This document shows positions 57,957 to 64,000 of a stretch of 64,000 nt of DNA, piece after piece. Position 1 is the stretch's first letter, and each line of letters begins with the position of its first letter. A program made the translations under genes and the position numbers. The DNA lies in the NCBI GenBank assembly GCA_033032175.1, contig CM065325.1:3314930-3378929 (forward strand), written 5' to 3'. Under the pieces are notes generated by a model. It made no database searches. It was given only the letters and a program-made list of their open reading frames with translations, and was not told the origin of the DNA. The DNA comes from Saturnia japonica (Eukaryota; Arthropoda; Insecta; Lepidoptera; Saturniidae).

Positions 57957-58285
57957 AGATGTCTCAATGATAGGGTGTACGGAGTCTACGGATATGGCAT
58001 TGATTGACGTGAGTTCGAATCCCTGCAATGAACCTAAGCTTTCTATGAAGTTAAGTGATGAAACCATAGCATAGTGGTAAAGCATTTTTCAATTCTCGCT
58101 TGAGTAGCTACCATCCACTAGTTGAAAATCTGTCACTTTGAGTCATATCTGTCTTTAGGTGTGTTCTGGTAGCTGCACTTGAGAGCCAGTTCCTCCGCGA
58201 ATCTTGGCGTATAACTATCTTGGGCCACATCTTCATATCAAGTGAGATTATGTCCAAAAGCAAAATTTTATAAAGAATTTAGAAA
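57957..58285 (+). mobile_element. S1 SINE copy with tRNA-like head
   Basis: The head at 57957-58050 has a box A-like TAGGGTGTACGG and a good B-box GAGTTCGAATCCC. The body (58100-58285) has CTAGTTGAAAATCTGTC, GGTGTGTTCTGGTAGCTGCA, CTTGGGCCACATC and ATTATGTCCAAAAGCAAAAT. The order matches 14821-15115. This is the most complete S1 in the window. Confidence 0.65.
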
Positions 58286-58714
58286 CGTAACTGTAGGTAT
58301 AACGTCACCCTAAATCTAAAATAAGTGAAGTAACAGAAACATAACGCATTCGTAAGAGCATACTATTCCTACGACATATACGGAGAGATAGAAAGACTTT
58401 AGAAATACGTTAGACTTATCAAAACGCTTCTACCGAGCCATTAAGTTTTAAATATTTATCATAATAAGTTTTTGCTGTTGATCGCTCAATTTGCTAAACG
58501 TAAATTATAAGAAGTAAAAAAAAGAGTATCCTAAGCCCTATTAAGAAATAAAATCAATTTGTATACCAAACATTAGAATTCCTAGAACCGTTTAAATGGG
58601 ATTGATGGAAAAACATACAAACAAACATAGTTTCGAATTACGTAACACGTTTTACCCGTTTTAAACTTATTCGACCAATCGTCCACCACACCGCCGCGCG
58701 TCGCACACGCACCC
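58286..58714. other. AT-rich, nothing recognised
   Basis: No signal seen. Confidence 0.4.
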
Positions 58715-58942
58715 GTGTAGCTTATCTTTGTTCTCACTTCCCATACTTGCAAACAGCTTGCAAGATTGCCTCACTTTCATGGTGACAACACAGCTCCATA
58801 GGGTCAGAGCGTGAAATTAAATAGCGTATAACCAGCCTCAAAAAATGGGCAATAAAACCTAAACCAGACTGGTTGTTGCAAAGCGCGTCCAAAAGTTCAA
58901 ATAAACAATCTCTTAATTAAGCTTCGTAATATTTAGTATAGA
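58715..58942 (-). mobile_element. Helitron-like fragment (H4)
   Basis: The right end on the minus strand is A|TCTATACTAAATATTACGAAG. Internal text matches 52350-52440. The 3' end is not defined. Confidence 0.5.
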
Positions 58943-59615
58943 TTAGATATTATAACTTGTAATAGAATGAGTGCAAGAAGGACTTCAATAAGTAGATGTA
59001 AGAATAAAAGGCGAAAGATAGAGCGCGCTTAACCTATTAATATTAATTATTTCTACCCTTGCATTAAAACAGGAAAACAAATGCAAATAGCGTCTTCTAT
59101 TCTTTAGCATTTTCTCCTAATAAATGAGCCGGTATATAAGTAAATAATTAAAGACAACGAATTTAATATTCTCCCTTCCGTCGCCCATTAATTTCAAATT
59201 TATAAATACTTAATAGATTTGGAAAGTTAAGGAAAATTCCTTACTAAACAATAAGGCAACCAGTCGATTAGGAAATTTCTAATCCATTCCACATCTTGAT
59301 AAGCGGATTGAAGTAAGCGTCTACCTTTGTTATTTGCGTAAAATAACGGGTAAACAGCGCCCATCTGACAAATATCGATTGAAGTTCACTATGACATATT
59401 TTTACAAGGACCGGCCTCCTGTACCAACACGCCATATTAAAATAACATACTATTTAATATCAATATATCGAAATATTGTCGATGTGATTATGAAATTCGT
59501 ACTAATGTTAGTGTCCATACTGTTGTCCCGCACTCTATTGGCTGGGCTCGATAGCAACACATTTGCTCTGTGACCGTACGCACTTTATAAGCGGGAAACT
59601 ACTAGTTTGAGGGTA
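58943..59615. other. AT-rich, nothing recognised
   Basis: No gene; the ORF at 59334-59573 has no motif. Confidence 0.4.
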
Positions 59616-59697
59616 CCAAGTCTGGTGAAGCTGTAAAAGCCTATCAGAGGCTCCTGAGCCCCTAAGGCTAACAGTATATGCAGTTCTAAAAAAAAAC
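59616..59697 (+). mobile_element. S2 retroelement, 5'-truncated
   Basis: AAGTCTGGTGAAGCTGTAAA, GAGGCTCCTGAGCCCCTAAG, GCTAACAGTATATGCAGTTC and an A run. Lies 64 bp from the inverted copy below. Confidence 0.7.
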
Positions 59698-59750
59698 ATT
59701 CTCGCTCGAGCTGTCGGATAGAGAAGACAATAAACAATGTTCCCGAGTGC

Positions 59751-59850
59751 CGTCTCGGCTATTTTTTTTATCTGACTACACTGTTAGCCTTAGGGGCCTA
59801 GGAGCCTCTGATGGCTTTTACAGCTTCACCGGACTTAGGCGTCTCGGCTA
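59751..59850 (-). mobile_element. S2 retroelement with perfect target-site duplication
   Basis: The insert at 59762-59839 is bounded by CGTCTCGGCTA (11 bp, perfect) at 59751-59761 and 59840-59850. Its oligo(T) end adjoins the left target copy. Body: CTGACTACACTGTTAGCCTT, GGAGCCTCTGATGGC, TTACAGCTTCACCGGACTTA. It is 5'-truncated. Confidence 0.85.
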
Positions 59851-60690
59851 AGCTACGACGCTCTATATTACAATATCTTTGCCGTGCTGTGAATCTGTAG
59901 AATCGTCTCTCGGACTGTGTGGTCTCTCCTTTCTACACCATAGTCTTTCAAACATAACGTGAAAATACATTTATACAGACTGGCAAGACAGAGATGACTG
60001 TCGAATTATAGATCTCTCAGTGGCAGTACAATGCCGTCACTATTTCATCCTACAAGAAAATAAAAAAATATTTATAACCAACACACAAACAATACAAGCC
60101 ATTTTTACCCACCTGTTTTAATCCATTTCAATAAATGGCTATATTAGCGACGCATAGGCCTAAGCGTAATGATACGAAAATAGCAATTGTAAATATAAGT
60201 TGTAGGGATGAATAATTTACACAAACAATCATAGATCTAATGTTTCTAATGTTTCGAATGTAATACTATAGCGTGTAGGTATATAAGAACAGTATATAAG
60301 TTAAGAAAATGTTTGCAATTTAATAGAAATAATCACTTAAAGTACTAAACTCATATATCATCGATAATTTATATTATATAGAAGTTGTATGTAATGTTTT
60401 GTGTTATATAGGTAAATTAGCCTTCTCTATAGGTTTTGTAATGTTTGTAACATCAAATAGTGTATATATAACGAGTTTCAAGCTGTTTTAAAGTTGCAAT
60501 GTTTAACGCTTTGTATCTACCATGTTTATTAACCTATAATGTTAAAGTTAGTGTTTTTGGATAGGTATTTGTGTCTACATTAATGTGAAATAGTTTTTAT
60601 AGTAATTGAATAATTGTAATTAGAGATATTAACGATTTATTGTACTTTGCATACAAGTAATAATAATAACTTAGATAGAGATAGCAATAG
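59851..60690. other. AT-rich, nothing recognised
   Basis: No coding or repeat signature. Base composition changes sharply to GC-rich near 60,690, where the LINE begins. Confidence 0.45.
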
Positions 60691-61234
60691 TGCAACCTCG
60701 AAGCACCCCCGCGGTTAGCGGGCATGCCCATATTTGGTAAAGAGCAGTACGGATAGAGACGCTATCGTCCGCCTCGCTCTCCGGCAAACGATATAAAAGG
60801 CGCGCTACCGGGGCCAACCGGAGCCCGCCTCAGCCATCAAAGCGCAACCCCTGCTGGCGTCAGGGGAATTTCCCGCGCTGCCGGTCCCGCGCCAGCTCCC
60901 GGCCGCCGCCGGCCCCTCCGCACCCCGCGTGGTGCAACCGCAACCAGTGCGTTCATCGCAGAACGCATGGGGCCCCCGCCGCCCCAATCCACAGCCCCTT
61001 ATGGCTATGGATATTCCCGCGCCCCGCGCTCCTGCGCCCCGCGCGTCCGCTAACACTGTCGTCAATAGTAACGACCTAATGATACTGCTCACCCGCGAGC
61101 ACGATATCCGCGAGCTCATCGAATACAATGACCATTTGGAGCGCTTCGGTCTCATCAAGACCGCTTGCGCGTTCCCCCGCCTCGTAGAGACACTACAACG
61201 TCTCGATCGCGAGGCGAGTAGTAATAAAAATTAG
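60691..61234 (+). pseudogene. LINE ORF1 (gag-like) C-terminal remnant
   Basis: GC-rich sequence starting abruptly at about 60,690. An open frame runs from 60797 (after TAA at 60794-60796) to TAG at 61232-61234, 145 codons. It is Pro/Ala-rich (SGEFPALPVPRQLPAAAGPS, NPQPLMAMDIPAPRAPAPRA) and ends with a more ordered segment (LMILLTREHDIRELIEYNDH, CAFPRLVETLQRLDRE). This layout, a Pro-rich linker and short helical C-terminus directly before ORF2, fits jockey-clade ORF1. The upstream zinc-knuckle region is not readable in one frame: QYG and RPPR-like scraps at 60,748-60,785 suggest a damaged knuckle. So the element is probably 5'-truncated or damaged in ORF1. The first ATG in frame is internal, so the true start is not here. 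Confidence 0.6.
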
Positions 61235-61243
61235 GGCCTTTCA

Positions 61244-64000
61244 ATGGCTAAGTTTAAACCGAAAGCGTTAAATCTTTCATTTTTTAACGCGCGAAGCCTA
61301 CTTCCGCAGCGTGATCTCGTCGCGACCTTTCTTAAAGATCACCAAGTAGATGTTCTTTTAGTGCAGGAGACGCTCTTAAAGCGTGCTAAACGTGATCCAA
61401 AAATCGCGAACTACAATATTGTAAGAAATGACCGGGCCGGCCGCGGGGGCGGCACTCTCATTTATTACAAACGATCGTTATATTGTACGCCGGTAGATCC
61501 ACCGATACTTACCAATATGGAAGTATCCGTGTGTAGACTAGGAATGACCGACCACCCGTCCATAACGTTAGTCTCAGTTTATCTCTCGCCGAGGAAAGAG
61601 CCTCTCAGGTCTGACCTAGAAAAGCTACTTTCGCTCGTTGAATCGGTCATTATAGCGGGTGACCTCAATTGTGGACACACTTCGTTTGGCAATTGGAGAG
61701 ACTCCAGTAATGGGGTTAAACTCGAAGAGCTAACGAACGTGCTAAACTTTGATGTCATAGTGCCACCCACTCCCACCCACTTTCAAGACAACTGTATGCC
61801 GACAGTGCTTGATGTAGCTCTCATTAAAGGTATCGCGCTTCGGTTACGACTCATTCGGGTCGTACACGAGCTCGACTCCGACCACCGTCCGGTCATCATG
61901 CAGCTAGGTCAACCAGACGACTCTAGCCCTCCTTCGGTCCAAGTGGTTGACTATGCCAAGCTAAAACATTATCTTGCGGACAGGCCGTCCTCGTCCAACT
62001 TAGATAGGATCCCGGACGTATTGGGGTCCGTTGCGGACGTAGATCTCGCGATCGATTCCCTGGTCGACCACCTGCAGGCCGGCATCGGAGAGGCCTCGAG
62101 AGAGGTCGAAGAGGCGAGCGATCGCCGCTTCGTACTCCCTGCCGACGTGCGGGCGTTGTTGACGGAAAAGAACGCGGCGACTCGTGCGCACGACCACTAT
62201 CCGACCGAGGAAAACCGCGCACGTTTACGCGCACTTCAAAGATCGGTTAGAGCCCGTATATTAGAACTCAGAAGTCACAGATGGGACGCCCTCGTCGAAG
62301 GGCTAAGGCCGTCGCATCTGGCTTACTGGAAATTAGCTCACAGCCTCAAAATAGAGGCTTCTTATCTTATGCCCCCCCTCGAGAGGGGTCCCGGTATACC
62401 GCTCGCCTTCGATAGCAGCGACAAGGCGGAGTGCCTCGCCACTTGTTTGGAGAGCCAGTGCTCTCCGAACAGTGTCGATGCAAATACCGACCGGGTCGAG
62501 GGTATCGATGGATGCGTGCGGGAGCTGGATAAGCTCCCCGCGACAGACTCCCTGTCCCCAGTCACGTCTGAGGAGGTTCTTTCCATTATAAAGAGCCTTA
62601 AGCTTAGAAAAGCACCAGGTCCCGACGGGATCAGGAATGAAGTACTTAGACTTCTTCCCGATCGCCTCATAGCTCTTTTGGTCTGCATCTTCAATGTAGC
62701 CATAGCCCACTGCCATTTTCCAGCCGCCTGGAAAAAGGCCATAGTCATAGGTATTCACAAGCCCGGCAAGAGCACGTCGCTTCCCGACAGCTACCGCCCT
62801 ATCAGTCTTCTAAATACCCTTGGTAAAATCTATGAGCGGATCCTTCTGAACCGTCTCAAATCCGTAATAGAGGAGAAAAACCTCTACCCGCCTGAGCAAT
62901 TCGGTTTTCGTGCTAGACATTCTTGCACTCATCAAGTGCACCGCCTCACGGAGCACATTTTGTTTAACTTTTCCGAGTTATCTATACCCCGTCGCACACT
63001 GGCAGTCTTCTTCGACGTAGCCAAGGCCTTCGATAAGGTCTGGCACGAAGGATTAGTCTACAAGCTGTACTCCCGCGAAGTCCCCGATAGATTAGTTAAA
63101 ATCATCCGCGATTACCTCAAAGACCGCACCTTTCGCTACAGAGTGGAAGGTGAACTATCCACACCCCATCCCATACGCTCAAGCGTCCCCCAAGGTTCCA
63201 TTCTGGCACCTAGCCTCTTCAATCTGTACGTCAGTGACCTACCAAAACTTGAAGAGAAAGTTGAAGTAGGCTTATACGCTGACGATACAGTCATATACTC
63301 CTCTCAAAGGCAAACGAGAAACCTCAAATGTAGAATCCAAAGAGCCGTGACCACTCTCGGGAAGTGGTTTAACGACTGGCGAATAGCCATAAACCCCACG
63401 AAGAGCGCAGCGGTGCTCTTCGACCAAACCGCCACACAGATACCGCAAAAACTCAAGGACAATCCCCTTGAACTCTTCGGTAATCCGATCCCCTGGGAAA
63501 AGGCGACCAAATATCTAGGTGTAACCCTAGACAGTAGACTCTCCTTTATACGCCACATCAATCTGGTTAGGAAAAGGGCCTCCTGGACCCTCGCCCGACT
63601 GCATCCTCTGTTATGTGCTGCAAGCAAAATGTCCACGAGACACAAGCTTACGCTCTACAAGATGTGTATCCGTCCGATCATGACATATAGCTGCGTTGCG
63701 TTCGCACATATGCCAAGTTATAACTGGGAACGCTTACAAGCCATCCAGTACAAGTTTCTTCACCGCCTTACCGGTGCCCCCTGGTTTGTTCGTATGGAGG
63801 ATCTCCATAGAGATATGGACCTTCCCTCGATACATGCATACGCCAAACACCTTTCTCGCTCGTATTTCGACACCGCGTCGAACCACGCGAACCCCTTAAT
63901 AAAAGCGGCAGCTTCTTATGTTCCCGACCCCAACGCCTGCCGGAGAAAACGCCGGCCGCGTAATATATTCACTGACCCGCCCGACCAAACCGAAAAAGCT
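61244..64000 (+). CDS. Jockey-type LINE ORF2: endonuclease-reverse transcriptase (3' end outside window)
   Basis: An uninterrupted frame of 919 codons from ATG at 61244 to the window edge, with no stop and no frameshift. The N-terminal APE-type endonuclease nicks target DNA: N15 in SFFNARSLL, E42 in LLVQETL, GGGTLIYY at 68-75, GDLNCGH with D140 and N142, and SDHRPV with D213 and H214. The reverse transcriptase copies the element RNA at the nick: APGPDG at 457-462, DSYRPISLLNTLGKIYERIL, PEQFGFRARHSCTHQVHRLT, FFDVAKAFDKVW with D591, SVPQGSILAPSLFNLYVSDL, and YADD at 678-681. The C-terminal domain continues (KYLGVTLDSRLSF, RPIMTYSCVAFAHM). Domain order and motifs fit the jockey clade. All catalytic residues that I can place are present, so the protein could be active. 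Start choice: first ATG after the in-frame TAG of ORF1, nine bases upstream. Codon use is GC-rich, unlike the flanking DNA. Confidence 0.93.
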   Translation, partial: MAKFKPKALNLSFFNARSLLPQRDLVATFLKDHQVDVLLVQETLLKRAKRDPKIANYNIVRNDRAGRGGGTLIYYKRSLYCTPVDPPILTNMEVSVCRLGMTDHPSITLVSVYLSPRKEPLRSDLEKLLSLVESVIIAGDLNCGHTSFGNWRDSSNGVKLEELTNVLNFDVIVPPTPTHFQDNCMPTVLDVALIKGIALRLRLIRVVHELDSDHRPVIMQLGQPDDSSPPSVQVVDYAKLKHYLADRPSSSNLDRIPDVLGSVADVDLAIDSLVDHLQAGIGEASREVEEASDRRFVLPADVRALLTEKNAATRAHDHYPTEENRARLRALQRSVRARILELRSHRWDALVEGLRPSHLAYWKLAHSLKIEASYLMPPLERGPGIPLAFDSSDKAECLATCLESQCSPNSVDANTDRVEGIDGCVRELDKLPATDSLSPVTSEEVLSIIKSLKLRKAPGPDGIRNEVLRLLPDRLIALLVCIFNVAIAHCHFPAAWKKAIVIGIHKPGKSTSLPDSYRPISLLNTLGKIYERILLNRLKSVIEEKNLYPPEQFGFRARHSCTHQVHRLTEHILFNFSELSIPRRTLAVFFDVAKAFDKVWHEGLVYKLYSREVPDRLVKIIRDYLKDRTFRYRVEGELSTPHPIRSSVPQGSILAPSLFNLYVSDLPKLEEKVEVGLYADDTVIYSSQRQTRNLKCRIQRAVTTLGKWFNDWRIAINPTKSAAVLFDQTATQIPQKLKDNPLELFGNPIPWEKATKYLGVTLDSRLSFIRHINLVRKRASWTLARLHPLLCAASKMSTRHKLTLYKMCIRPIMTYSCVAFAHMPSYNWERLQAIQYKFLHRLTGAPWFVRMEDLHRDMDLPSIHAYAKHLSRSYFDTASNHANPLIKAAASYVPDPNACRRKRRPRNIFTDPPDQTEKA

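Noticed and set aside
60805..61158. 117-codon minus-strand ORF
   Set aside because: Antisense shadow of the GC-rich LINE ORF1. The minus-strand ORFs at 61579-61776, 61923-62234, 62000-62197, 62333-62758, 62362-62748 and 63304-63645 are likewise shadows of ORF2, and 63696-63899 is an out-of-frame plus-strand shadow.
1..64000. CRISPR arrays, bacterial operons, ribosome binding sites
   Set aside because: The sequence is clearly eukaryotic. The tandem and inverted repeats seen have no spacer-repeat structure.

Overview
The window is AT-rich eukaryotic DNA with no confidently recognisable host gene. It looks like intergenic or intronic sequence from a lepidopteran insect (moth or butterfly). The basis is the repeat complement: Helitron-like elements that begin A|TCTATACTAATATTATAAAG and end CTAG|T, tRNA-derived SINEs, RTE-, R1-, jockey- and I-type LINE pieces, and two mariner relics. 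Repeats of this kind are known to me from Lepidoptera; the species is not identified.

Layout. 0-9 kb: Helitron ends, a mariner transposase relic (1612-2437), copies of a short poly(A) retroelement called S2 here (four of its copies in the window have target-site duplications), and an inverted duplication carrying two SINEs (6097-6870). 9-13 kb: a retroelement tail, then a striking 1.77-kb palindromic element (10558-12328) with arms of about 440 bp around a broken two-exon gene. 13-24 kb: SINEs (S1, S3), Helitron copies (H1), a 121-bp tandem repeat and a TIR element (T1). 24-26 kb: a 5'-truncated R1-clade LINE with target-site duplication, then a pair of inverted S1 SINEs. 27-45 kb: mostly Helitron-like copies (H1-H3), short LINE tails and a few orphan exon-like ORFs. 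45-54 kb: long AT-rich stretches with few recognisable pieces. 54-60 kb: a 24-bp-period repeat around a LINE tail, an RNase H-type LINE tail, a second mariner relic, S1 and S2 copies. 60.7-64 kb: a GC-rich jockey-type LINE whose ORF2 (endonuclease plus reverse transcriptase) is uninterrupted for 919 codons up to the window edge.

How the parts relate. The autonomous-type coding capacity here is the jockey-like LINE at the right end. Nearly everything else is a decayed or non-autonomous copy. Nested insertions (S2 inside H1; S2 beside mariner) give relative ages. The least familiar object is the palindromic element at 10.6-12.3 kb. It combines very long inverted arms, a repeated 7-bp motif at 30-bp spacing, and remnants of a spliced gene with a zinc-binding-like start and an acidic end.

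Limits: all family names come from recognising motifs by eye. No alignment or database search was run, and boundaries are approximate unless a target-site duplication or element end is quoted.
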